A stretch of DNA of 64,000 nucleotides from Schistosoma mansoni (Eukaryota > Platyhelminthes > Trematoda > Strigeidida > Schistosomatidae): the NCBI RefSeq assembly GCF_000237925.1, contig NC_031502.1, positions 58,091,943 to 58,155,942 of the forward strand, given 5' to 3'. Within the stretch, counting starts at the first letter, position 1. The number at the start of each line of letters is the position of its first letter. The notes beneath the pieces are model-generated. The model was not told where the DNA came from and made no database searches. It worked only from the letters and a program-made list of their open reading frames with translations. The position numbers were made by a program, and so were the translations under genes. Shown here piece by piece: positions 44,096 through 54,822 of the stretch.

Positions 44096-47069
44096 CTGGA
44101 TAAAGAAAAGTAGAAGATTATTTGTTGACATCTATAACTTTCTTGAAATAACACCACACATTACAATTGAATAATTTTAGGAAGCAGTTATATAAATGTT
44201 TCATTTTGAAGTACTAGTTTCTTCACAAAACAGAATGTCAAGTTCCCTATCGTTCAGATGAATATAAGGAGATGTGTTACGAGTAATCTGTGGTTCCAAG
44301 TAATCATGGGAATTACATTATCTTAGTTTTTAAATATCGATGGGTAAAGTTGATTAAGGTCTAGGTTAGAATATGGAAGTTATAGCCATTGAGGTATGTT
44401 GTATTTCATGAACCCGTCTTTAATGGCTCAAATTACACAGAATCCACCCTCTATTTTCTGGTTATAAAAATACATTTCATGTCCCTTTACACAGGAACAA
44501 AATGGTAACAGTATTGCGTTGGACAGATCCTAGTCAATAGCTGCTGGTTCTGCTGGGATAGACGATTCGATTAAAGAAAAAACGTGAACACTAAAGGAAA
44601 CAATGTTTACAACGGATTAGATTTGGGATACAACCAATGATATATACCAGAAATGAATATAGACAAACATACTTGATGTTATGGTACTGTTCTGAAATGT
44701 AAATGTTTAGATTGTATTTCCATGCAACGTTATGCAAATTAACCTCTCAGCCAGTCACGACATATCTACCTATGTACATACGTTCAACCTTTAGATATGA
44801 CCCACATTCATTCCCAAAAATCAGTGTCTATTTGCTCCTTAGCAACTCTATGTTAACTTAAGCATGGATTTAAGTATATCACACAACAACCAGATACCAA
44901 TACTTTAAACATTCAAAAAATGGATATTACTTTAGGCCTATCGGATGATTTTTTTCGATGTAAGTAATTCATAACTAAGTTTTTACATGTAAGAAACACA
45001 TCCCAATAATTTATATTTCAATTAACTACTTGGTATTAAGGCATCATTTTTAGTAACTTGGATAGTTATACTTATCATTAGAAAAAACAATCGCTTTATT
45101 GATTACCGTATTTAACACAATATGGGATTCCCAGTTAAAATGAAATTCATGAGCATAGTTAGTAATGTATGATTAAGCAAATCTAAGTATTATAAACTCC
45201 AATAATATGACGTACATTTGTGAAAAGTGAAACCAATATATCACACCAAAATAAATAATATACGAATGCCGGCTTATGGAGTTTGTAGTAATGCAACAGT
45301 TGAATTCATGAGTCAATCTAAGCTAGACCGCCATTGAAAACCTGAAAGCACTGGACGCCCGTTTCGTCCTAGTATAGGACTCCTCAACAGTCCACGCCCA
45401 CGATTCCGCATGTGGGACTCGAAACCAGGACATTCTATTTTGCGTGAACGTTTAACTTCTATATCACTACCGAGTCTCGTACTAAGACAAAACGGGAGTA
45501 CAGTGCTTCCAGGTTTTCAGTGGTGGTCTAGCTTAGATCGACTCACGAATTCAACTGTTACAATAAATAATATACGTTTGAAAATGATGTATGGTGCATG
45601 ACTCCACAAATTTGGATTCATAACTGCTGAATATTTTTAAATAATTTAGGTGATAACTGTAGAAATTAGTTAGCCAGAATACATATATAAGTAACAAAAT
45701 AAGATGTGATATACGTTAAGTTCAAAATTACCTATCATTTTGACGCCATTGTAGTCGAGTATCATACACTCGTATTACTCCACCATCAATACGTAAGAAA
45801 AAACGTTGTAATAAAAAGAAACCAGAAGACATTGCACGAAATTTTATATTCAGAATAGATATACCATTATCACCTAGTTCATCTTCATATAGCGTTGTAT
45901 TGACAAAAAAGCGAATAGGATCTTTTCGACGTAAATACTCCATATCTAAACCCTCAGAAGTGGGAGATATACTCCAGGGACCTAAATTGAAAGGAATTTA
46001 CGAATCATGAAATCATTGTTAAGCTATTTAAAGTGAGTGCACATTGTCGTATAACCAAATGAAATACCATCGTAATTTCCTTAATGATGCTATTGATTAC
46101 AATCCTGTAAGTTGATATACTTGGTTTAAAAATGTAAAACCTCATCAGTCACAACTGAACTGTGTGGTGAATAACCCATATTAGGACTTGGAAAACACCG
46201 AGTTACCTTCAAGTTTACGTAGCGTGCAAGAATTAGGCCTGACAGTAAGATCATAATTTTACTAAGGCAAGTGATCATCTGTACATGTCCTCCGGTGATC
46301 TATTTGCTAAGCGAAATCTCATTACGTCTAACTTTGTATATAATATTTCATACATGAGCACTTTTTATGGATAAAAAAACTGTTCCTACTGACTAGCACT
46401 CTTGTCTTTTGATAACCATTTACTTGGAAGGGGTTGAGCCAATAATTTAGCCTCATGAGAAGTTATCGCTTGAACACATAATGTCATCTTTCAGTCAAAA
46501 TTTTAATAATTCGTTTTAACAACCCCAAAACGTGATCGTTATTCACTAAATTCACGAAACAATTCTCTAGAACGGTGACGACACATATGATATGATCGAG
46601 AAGAGCTAATAAACATCGGCTGTTTTGTGAATACTTAAACGTAAACAAAACTCACCAGACAAAGTGCCTGTATACGGGGTAGTGAAAGTCCAGTCATATG
46701 GTTTATGTGGCAGTATGTCTTCTTGATTGGTAATTCGAGAATCCCTCCAGTCCTTTGCAAACGGTACCTTCGGTAAGTTTAGATTAATATTAAGCAACTC
46801 ACTTCTATAGTTATATTCTTTGGGTCAACTAATTTAAGAGCATCAAGTGCATTAAATTCAATTTTGCATATTTGTTCATTATTTGGTTGACAGTAACAAA
46901 TTGACAGGGAATTTTGATCGAATATCATTTCAGGAATGGCTGGAAGTTCTAAACTCCTCTCAAATGCCTCTCTTTCTTCACCAAGAGATTTTAAAATATG
47001 ATGTTCTTTGAGAATAATTAACCAGTCATCTAAACGGTGCTGGGAAGACTTGACACAAGCTTGTTCCAT
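43945..47069 (-). CDS. TIPRL: TIP41-like protein (TIPRL), complete, four exons, 259 aa
   Basis: Exons 47069-46803, 46767-46656, 45981-45732 and 44095-43945 splice in phase (0,1,2) into a 260-codon frame with its stop. Family marks: LPEM-like LPAIPEMIFD, IEFNALDALKLV, KPYDWTFTTPYTGTLSGE, then RFFVNTTLYEDELGDNGIS, FRAMSSGFFLLQRFFLRIDG and DTRL. Length matches animal TIPRL (about 270 aa). TIP41/TIPRL proteins bind and restrain PP2A-type phosphatase catalytic subunits in TOR-linked signalling (family knowledge). The start at 47069 is the only ATG ahead of the conserved part; the frame is open further upstream but has no ATG. The last intron carries hammerhead SINE copy 14. Confidence 0.92.
45265..45561. 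mobile_element. Hammerhead SINE copy 14 in TIPRL intron (15-bp target duplication)
   Basis: AATAAATAATATACG flanks it at 45250-45264 and 45562-45576. Antisense tail, antisense ribozyme (45348-45393, core TTGAGGA, dead), tRNA-like remnant, then a partial sense ribozyme (ACAAAACGGGAG) and sense tail ending GAATTCAACTG. Confidence 0.85.
45732..45981 (-). CDS. TIPRL: TIPRL exon 3
   Basis: 250 nt, acceptor CAATTTAG|GT, donor GATAG|GTAATT. It holds the most conserved TIP41 block, LRRKDPIRFFVNTTLYEDEL and GFFLLQRFFLRIDGGVIRVY. Confidence 0.92.
46656..46767 (-). CDS. TIPRL: TIPRL exon 2
   Basis: 112 nt, acceptor CCGAAG|GTACCG after an intron of only 35 nt (46768-46802), donor TCTG|GTGAGT. It encodes VPFAKDWRDSRI and KPYDWTFTTPYTGTLSG. 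Confidence 0.88.
46803..47069 (-). CDS. TIPRL: TIPRL exon 1
   Basis: 89 codons, MEQACVKSSQHRLDDWLIIL to NITIE, donor GAA|GTGAGT. It contains the DDWLI and LPAIPEM landmarks of the TIP41 N-terminus. Confidence 0.88.
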
Positions 47070-47689
47070 TAGGGTTTGACAAAATAATCCTGTCAAATAG
47101 GTTCTTAACAATACAGGATTAGTCAAGCCCGGTATAAAATAATTACAAGAGTAACACGATCAATATCTACAAGATATACAAAGAAATTATTGAGGAAATT
47201 ACAAATTGTAAGAAACACAAACATACTTATCTTAATGTATAACAAGAATGGCTTTTATCACTATAATAAAGTTATTACGTCAGAACCAGGTATTACTATA
47301 GATAGGAGAAACAAAACATACACAAGAGCTTAAAGAATATGAATAATTGCCGTAGTAAGAATTGTATAATACTAACATCCTATAACAATATATAGTTTAT
47401 CAATGTTACAAAAATCTTGGTATATTATATCAAAAAAGTGTATTAAACAAGGTGGAATGATAGTAATGTGAAAGATAGAGGGTTATAAAATCAATGAATA
47501 AGTAAGTATGAACAACAGCAAGTGAGAGATACACTTCAATCGAGAGGTTTATTCAATTTTTACGAAGAAGATAGTGAAATACAATACCAATATTCTCGTA
47601 GGCTTCTATTTTAGGTCATTTCTGATAACATTCCAAGCTACTGAGATGAAGGATTTCAAAGAACCAAACCAGAGATGAGTGATGCACGG
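47070..47689. other. Upstream of TIPRL, nothing recognised
   Basis: About 620 bp presumably containing the TIPRL promoter and 5' UTR. I see no clear TATA/initiator pattern and no repeat. Confidence 0.4.
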
Positions 47690-47879
47690 GAGAAAATTAA
47701 TAGCTCACGTGGATGACTTTGACGGAGTTTTGTTCTCTGAGCTGGGATTAAACTACAATACAAGCGACGCCCCAAAACTGGAATTCTTTGCAGCACTAGC
47801 GTCATCACTCAAAACTTCTGGGATAAGTGAAGAAACGTAACAAGAAATAAGACAAACTATAGTACCACTAACTCAACGG

Positions 47880-49476
47880 ATGAAGGGCAACAATCAACTG
47901 ACTTCACAAGAACATAAAGCTTTGAAGAAACTCAGAACTAGAAAAGATATTGTCATCGTTTCAGCGGACAAAGGGCACACCACAGTGATTATGGACAGAG
48001 AAGAATACATCAAGAAAGCCGAAGAACCACTCGAGGATAAAAGCATATACAAACCGATGGACATAAATCCAGTCAAAAAGTTAGACAACCGAATTTCAAA
48101 TACTTTAAACAATCTCGTCAAAGCAGGAGAAACAACAAAGCAAGATCAATGGAGAATGAAATCCAATGAACCAGTGCTCCCTCGATTCTGCAGCAGGCCG
48201 AAGATACACAAACCAAACATCCCACTACGTACAATCGCAGCACTACCCGGAACGCCAACGTACAATTTGTCAAGAGAAATTTCACGAATATTGAAACATT
48301 TAGTGAATTCGTTGAACCATTCCATCAAATCTGCCACACAATTCCTTAATCAGATTAAAAACACTCAAATCAACGACGACGAGCTGATGATATCCTTCAA
48401 TGTACTAGCTCTATTCACCTCAATTGAACCAAGATTAGCAAAAGAAGCTCTATCCTTGCTTCTCACCAACGATGAAAATCTCGCAAAGTACAAGAAGTTT
48501 CAAAGTCAAAGTCTACTAAAACTCATAGATTTAGATTTATGCCCCAAATGCCCTGGTAAGGCCGAAAGTGGGGAGAGTCCGCTCTCCCTCTCAAAATGCT
48601 CTCACATGGCCATGCGTAATATAGCCTCTGCCAGGGAAATCCTACTCACTGCCTTCTCGTGGCACCGGTGTTGTTTACGAAATTGAGAGGACGAAAAGCG
48701 AATGTCCGGCGCTTTAACCGGGTTGGTGGATACGGAAAGTTCACCTAGGGGAGTTGGAAAACCCTGATTCCAAACCAATGTTGTACATGGGCTCCAGTAT
48801 CCTGAAGGAACAAATGGCGTATGAACCGATTGTTGGTCACCGGCTACCATGCGAATGCATCTCCTCACGATGCTCCACTGCCTTGTGGATCATACCTTTA
48901 GGTCGAAGGCTCCGAGTGCGGCCCCCTAAGAAAACCACCTGCTTCCGTTTGGGCACCTGAGCAGTATCACAGCCCTCACACAAATCTCATTTGATTTGTG
49001 TGGCGCATATGTATCTGGTACCCTTTTGTACCAATATTTATGTGTATAAATAAAAAATAAACATAGATTTATGCCTAACGACATATTTTCAATTCAACAA
49101 CAAAATCTGTGAACAAACAAAAGGAACACCGATGGGATCACCAATATCGAGACTTGTCGCAGAAGCGGTGATGCAGAGACTAGAAACCGCGATCTTACCA
49201 GTCATCAAGCCAAAAATTTGGGTTCGTTATGTAGACGACACATTTGTCATCGTCAAAAAGGATGAACTAGAAAACACCTACAGGATGATTGACAACGTCT
49301 TCAATGACATCAAGTTCACCGTGGAAGAGTCGAACGACAAGCTATCATTCTTGGATATATTAATCACCAGAACCAACACAGGTAAACTGGAGACTCAAAT
49401 GTACAGGAAGCCGACCCACACTGATCAAATTTTCAACTACAATAGCAACAACCCAAGAGCTCACAAAATCAACTGA
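47880..49476 (+). pseudogene. Penelope-like RT gene, interrupted and with a lost catalytic Asp
   Basis: The first part is open 47880-48543. The second part resumes at 49076 with no loss of frame after removal of the insertion and one copy of the target duplication, and stops at 49474. The expected FD in motif A is FN here (ISFNVLALF), removing a catalytic aspartate; YVDD is kept. The GIY-YIG part continues in other frames to 50100 with stops. Non-functional. Confidence 0.82.
48544..49063 (+). mobile_element. SINE-like repeat, family C, copy 2, nested in the Penelope-like element
   Basis: TAGATTTATGCC flanks it at 48532-48543 and 49064-49075, a clean 12-bp target duplication. Length is 520 bp from CCAAATGCCCTGG to an A-rich end (AAATAAAAAATAAACA). 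It contains no RT-like frame. Confidence 0.88.
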
Positions 49477-50704
49477 GTACAAACCTTGTCCAAGAGGTCG
49501 AGGACACACTGTAACACAATTACAACACGGAAAAATAGTTGAAAACCATCCTTCAAAAGAACGGCTACCCAATCAACTTCAAAAAATATCAGCCGCACCC
49601 ATCAGCAGAAACGAAGTCAAGTACAGAAATCAACGAATGGATCACCTTACCATACATAAAAGGTATATCAGAAACGACAACGAGACTGCTGAAAACCTTC
49701 GGAATAGGTGTTGCTCACAAACCAACAAAATCCCTCCATTCAATCTTATGCAAACCAAAAGATGAAATGACAAAAGAAGACAAACCAAACATCATCTACA
49801 AAATAAATTATGCCAACTGAAACAAACACTAGATCGGACAAAGCGGATGCCCTCTTCACGTTCGCCTACATGAACATCAATTAGCGGTCAAACGCTATGA
49901 CATGTCTTTACTTATATCAATGCACGTGGGCAACTGCGGACACACATTCGACTGGAAAAAGGTGGAGATTTCGGATAGTGGCAATTCCAAAAACAACAGA
50001 GAATTTTTAGAAGCTTTACACTCAGGTCAATCAGCAACAAACAAGCACGTTGAAACTAATCCAATTTATCAATCAATTCAGGAAAATTATGCAGAAACAT
50101 AGGAACAAAAGTCAAACCAATGGGAGATATAACCAAAACAAAGGAGTAAACAATGACAGATTTAGGTTCAACAAGAACCAATCACCATCGAGGCGTACAG
50201 GACAAGCTGTGAACCACATGTGGAGAAATCCGAACACTACACTTCTACCCGAAGTTTGTGCTGATAATGTCGTTAAGAAGGACGATGAAAGCTCCACGAC
50301 CAAACCATTCAGCTCAGAGGACGGAACCCCATCAAGTAGTGGTGAATCTGCAGATGCCAGTTGTATACAGCTATTGTCCAAAATAATAGATGTTATTAAC
50401 AATTCCGAGTGAAGGAAGGTATTAGTACTTTAGGAATTCCAAAACTGGTTTGTGATGAATATGGGATCGATCAAACTCTCACTAAGGTTATGTCGACGAT
50501 GATGTCACCTTTCATCGTTTGAATCAGCCAAAATCAACGTGGAAGTTAAGATAAAAATGTATCTGTATGCTTTCCCAAACTATATAGATACAGTGAAGAG
50601 GAATCAACAAGATTAACAAAACGGAGCCTAATCACTTTGCTAGCTTGTTCACTAGGTATTTGGATGTGTACTCTTTAAGTGTGAGGGCTTGTGACACATG
50701 GTTA

Positions 50705-50790
50705 CTAAAACGGGAGTACGTGAAACGGGGTTGAAACCTGTGATTTAAGAGGGAAGCGCCAGACGCTCCAATCACTAAGCCACTGCTCCA
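50705..50790 (-). mobile_element. tRNA-like SINE fragment
   Basis: The minus strand has an A box-like AGTGGCTTAGTGATTGGAG and a B box-like AGGTTTCAACCCCG at SINE-like spacing. It differs from the hammerhead SINE head but shares the flanking ACTAGAACTT stretch with 28600-28615. No acceptor/anticodon arms fold as a real tRNA. Confidence 0.5.
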
Positions 50791-52785
50791 CTAGAACTTG
50801 AGGAAATAGTTTTCAGTTATTCATTCCATGATGATTGATTATTATTCACAACCTTAACATACATATAAAGAATATATTCTAAAAGGGACGAATATATTTG
50901 TGGAACAAAAGGTATAAAACAACGACGGAACCCGAAACCCAGAAAATGAGGAATGAATACATCTGAGCCGCTTCACTATGAGTCCAATTACTGATCAAAA
51001 TTATTGGTAACACTCTGCTTCCTTAAACACAGGGAGATGAGTTTCTGGATATTTGTCATTTCAAAACAGAGAGAATAAATATTTTGTCTCAGACCATTTA
51101 AAGCCACATTAGTATATCTGAAACGATAATGGGTAGACAGTTCATTTTGTATCTATAAACCGCTATTCCCTAGAAATGAGTACTGAAAGGAAGTTACGCC
51201 AGTTTTTTCTCATACTTGCAAACCATATACCACATTTTCATCCTGTTTAGCCTACTTTTCTTTATACGAGCATTGCCGTTAACAATGGTCAGATAAGACT
51301 TAGAATTACAGGCAATTGCCTTCCTTTACAAAGGAGAGTGACTGGGGCTTATATATGGAATACTATTTTCCTAGATTTTAAAATAACATACAAAAAACTA
51401 CTAAGCTGCCAAATATTATGGTCGGGATAATGATTTCTTAGGACATGCCTTAGCCATTCGAAATGGAAAAGCCGAACTACACGTCTGACACAGACAAAGA
51501 CAAGCAGAAAAGACTTAATTCTGCACAAAGTTGGGAAAATAACAACAAGAGTAATAATTAAATCGAATATGTTTGATTTAGTAACTCTAAGTAGGGTTTG
51601 TTCACGAAGAATGCTCAAAGCAGCTCACACAGACCAGATAGTTGATCGTATCGACATGAAATTAAAACGTCAGTTAATGTGAAAAACCCGCCCTTAATTC
51701 TGAAGGGTAATCATCATAATACAAAGCTTCAGGTAAGTCACGTTGTCAGTGATTCATCGACTTATAAGTACTATGATGATGTGCAGGTAATGAAACTAAC
51801 CATCACAACCATTTGCATCTTAAAAACACCGTTATCTTATAATAATAGACCATAACTCAGTGTTTACCGCAGAAGTTATGGAACCTATGTAGAACAATGC
51901 ATGAAACTGTCTGTTCAATTCTAAAGCATTGAGAGGGGAACTGATGAAAATTCATTTTTACGAGACTAGGTATTAAAGTGACTCCAATCCAAGCTCTGTG
52001 TATAGACTGAATGCCAACTTCTAAAATGAAATATTACTGACATGTCCAGTCAGTGGGATAATTCCCGAGTTACACATGTCAAGGTCACATCCAGCTAATC
52101 AAAATAAGCGGTACATTTTTACTATAAAAGTTGAGCTGACTTGACAATCCTTAATACCCATTACAATATTTTCATTTTGGCCTAAGCCAAGGGGAATTGG
52201 CAGGCTATTGAATTCTTGTGATCTGTATCTCTATAGTGAAGAGGTGTTCTATTTGATCTATTCCTTAATGAAACTTCATGAACAAAAGTAGATTACGTAT
52301 TAGTAGCAGTGATCGTGAGTTAACACAGAGTAATCACTCACATTCCATATACAACCAGAATATAAGCCAGTCTTTCGTTTAAAAGGAACGTCGTTAGCTG
52401 CTATTGCTATCGTCACTGGTTGGGAGTTTTTTAGTGTGCCGATACTAACCATAAACGTTTGCTTGAGTTTTTGTGCAAGCTTGTTCATTTCCTATACTTT
52501 GTGGATTAATCTTTAATTAGGGTTTGTCGCTGAAGGTTACTGGTGTTATATTGGAATAAAGCAGGTCATGCACCATATACATCCTATTCTACTAATTCCA
52601 CTATACTTCATTGGCTTTAACATGAGTTCTTCCACGAAAGCTATGTTCGTTTTTTTGCTGAGTGACTTTTAGGTGGTTTGTCTTCGAACACGACCCAAAA
52701 AAGCAATGTGCTTTCAGGCTCGAAGGACGTAAAGCAGAAGTCTTCCCAGATGAGAACCAAAGCCGACACTTCAAAACATTTCCAC
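50791..52785. other. Intergenic, nothing recognised
   Basis: About 2 kb before the Ty3/gypsy element, no coding similarity or known repeat seen. Confidence 0.45.
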
Positions 52786-53105
52786 TGTAGCTGTAAATAA
52801 TTCCCCAAAATCAATAGCTTTCTAAGTGTTCGACATTGGATGCTGACCACGTTGTTTAAGTGGACTTGTTTAACTGAAGGCTTTCGGTCATGCATCCGTA
52901 CCAGATCACGTTTCGACTCGGCGTGGGACACAGCTCCTACGTTTCACTAGATAGCTATATAGATAGATATATTGGTAACGTATCAAATATATCTTTCCTA
53001 CCTCTTCTCGTGTGACTTCTGATTTCTATTGGGCGTAAGAAGTTTCGAGTATAGAAGGTGCTACTGGCCGCTAGTTGTAAAACTAGAATACCAGTCGTAT
53101 CCTCA
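52786..53105 (+). repeat. 5' LTR
   Basis: Starts TGTAGCTGTAAATAATTCC, ends CGTATCCTCA. Confidence 0.9.
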
Positions 53106-53106
53106 G

Positions 53107-53124
53107 TGGTGAGACCGACGTGAT
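53107..53124 (+). promoter_or_regulatory. Primer-binding site, tRNA-Trp type
   Basis: TGGTGAGACCGACGTGAT, one base after the LTR. Two mismatches from the expected tRNA-Trp complement. Confidence 0.8.
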
Positions 53125-53277
53125 CTGGTACACCAAGCCAATAAACTGTGAGTCTGTTCCATTTTGGAAAATTATTATTGTTATTCTTCATTTGAATTTT
53201 ATATATTGTGATATACTTTTTTTCTCGAGTTTTTCCGTATATTATTTAATTAAATATTTTACGTTCTTTATATTACT

Positions 53278-53840
53278 ATGACGGAACAGTCACCTAAGGT
53301 TTTTAAGTTAAAATCTATTCCCCCAACTTCGATTCAGTTAACGCCATTTTGGCCCGACAATATCGAGTCCTGGTTCTGCTACGCAGAAGCTGATTTTTGC
53401 ATGCGCGGAATCGCGGACTCGCGCACATGATTCCTTGCGGTAGTTAAGGCGTTACCGCGCGAATTCAACAGGTACGTAACACCTAGTATGTTTACTAGTG
53501 ATGTTTCGGAACCTTGCGAAACGTTGAAACGATCGATTCTGCGACATGGAGATCTAACCGACCGACAACGGTTAGACCAACTCCTCAATAATATCGACCT
53601 ACAACATGGTTCCGCGACGGACATGTTGTTAAGGATGAGAGAAGTGATAGGTTAAAGAACCTTCGACGATGGCCTATTTAAACAGCTTTTCTCATCTAAA
53701 CTCCCGAAACAGGTTCAGGCAGTGCTCGTCTCGTTCCAAAACAACGCCGTAGACGAACTGGCTGCATCTGCTGATCAAATTTTAGAAATTACCAAATCGA
53801 CTAGCGCTGAGGTTTTTTTCCGTCGAGGAAAAACCTGAAT
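53278..53840 (+). pseudogene. gag, N-terminal part, with stops
   Basis: It starts MTEQSPKVFKLKSIPPTSIQ, then LTPFWPDNIESWFCYAEADF, the CsRn1 gag start. In-frame stops follow GIADSRT (TGA near 53429) and MREVIG (TAA near 53655). Helical capsid-like blocks LKRSILRHGDLTDRQRLDQL and LFKQLFSSKLPKQVQAVL are still clear. Confidence 0.82.
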
Positions 53841-53859
53841 CGACCCCGACTGATATAGC

Positions 53860-54815
53860 CAAAGTCTACAATTAAAAACAAAAAACCCTATGTTCCACTT
53901 AAACAAATAATTCTTTTTAAATCTTCACAACATATATATAACATATAGAAATTTATATTTAATTATTCTTTGCAATTAATTGTGACTATGATAGCATCAT
54001 TCTAAATTATTATTATTATTGTACTAATGTTTATATTAATACCCGGTTTCACTCTGTATACTGTTACATAAATCTACATGTGTTTATCCGTAAGGGTTTA
54101 TTATTGTTCTTCTTATTATTTTAAAATTATTCGTTCATCTCAAAAGTCTATATCCATCACACTATTATGATCATGGTTGGACCCTTTCACTATGTGTTCA
54201 TTTCTTTTCTCTCTCCCTTTTTTTCCTTCTAAATAAATATTATTCGTATGATTACGAAGCTTTGGATTGAGAAAATAACTTGAGTTACGTTGAATTCAAC
54301 TTATCAGACTCGTTTTATCTTCACTATGCATATACACCTCATACATATTGATTATCTTTTGCACTTAATTGAGACTTTCATAGCATCACCCAAAACTATG
54401 TCTGCACGAACAAACACTTATTCTAACGTCATATCTTACTGCAATAATAAGTTATTTACTTATCAATTTATTTTGTTTTATTTTATTTTTATTACTCGTT
54501 TTGCTATACATACATAGTTGTTTATTCTTGTTCTGCGTTAAGATATTAACGTATTCCGCGACTCCTTTATTTCTATTTCCTTAGTTTCTTCCTTTCCTTC
54601 TTCAAAATCAATTCAAAATTCTTGCTAATTACACAGAACCTGATTTATTATTACTATTATTACTATTCTATTATTAATATTTTATTTTCCTTTTCCTTCC
54701 TTTCTCAAACATGGCATATGTAATGTTAACATTATTGAAAATTGTGTATTATTTCATTTTTTGAAGAAACCCGAAATGGTTATGTACCCATAAGGTGTTT
54801 GTGAATAACAATAAT
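53860..54815. other. AT-rich non-coding block inside gag
   Basis: About 950 bp of strongly AT-rich, T-tract and ATT-repeat sequence. It separates the gag capsid part from its RS-rich and zinc-motif part (54823-55040: CWYHRLHGKSSRNC). No frame, repeat termini or family recognised. Confidence 0.6.
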
Positions 54816-54822
54816 AATAATA

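Larger units (their letters stand above)
47690..50430 (+). mobile_element. Penelope-like retroelement, split by an insertion
   Basis: RT plus GIY-YIG layout typical of Penelope-like elements. RT: RKDIVIVSADKGHTTVIMDR, LPRFCSRPKIHKPNIPLRTI, motif-A region ISFNVLALFTSIE, MGSPISRLVAEAVMQRLE, YVDDTFVIV, SFLDILITR. GIY-YIG: IIYKINYAN, then IGQSGCPLHVRLHEHQLAVK near 49830-49890 and HVGNCGHTFDW. The terminal regions (47715-47745 and 50310-50342) are related in inverted orientation. It is interrupted at 48544-49063. Confidence 0.85.

Noticed and set aside
48536-48686. Read-through of the Penelope-like frame into an extra 50-residue C-terminus
   Set aside because: This part is encoded by the inserted family-C repeat; the true continuation lies at 49076.
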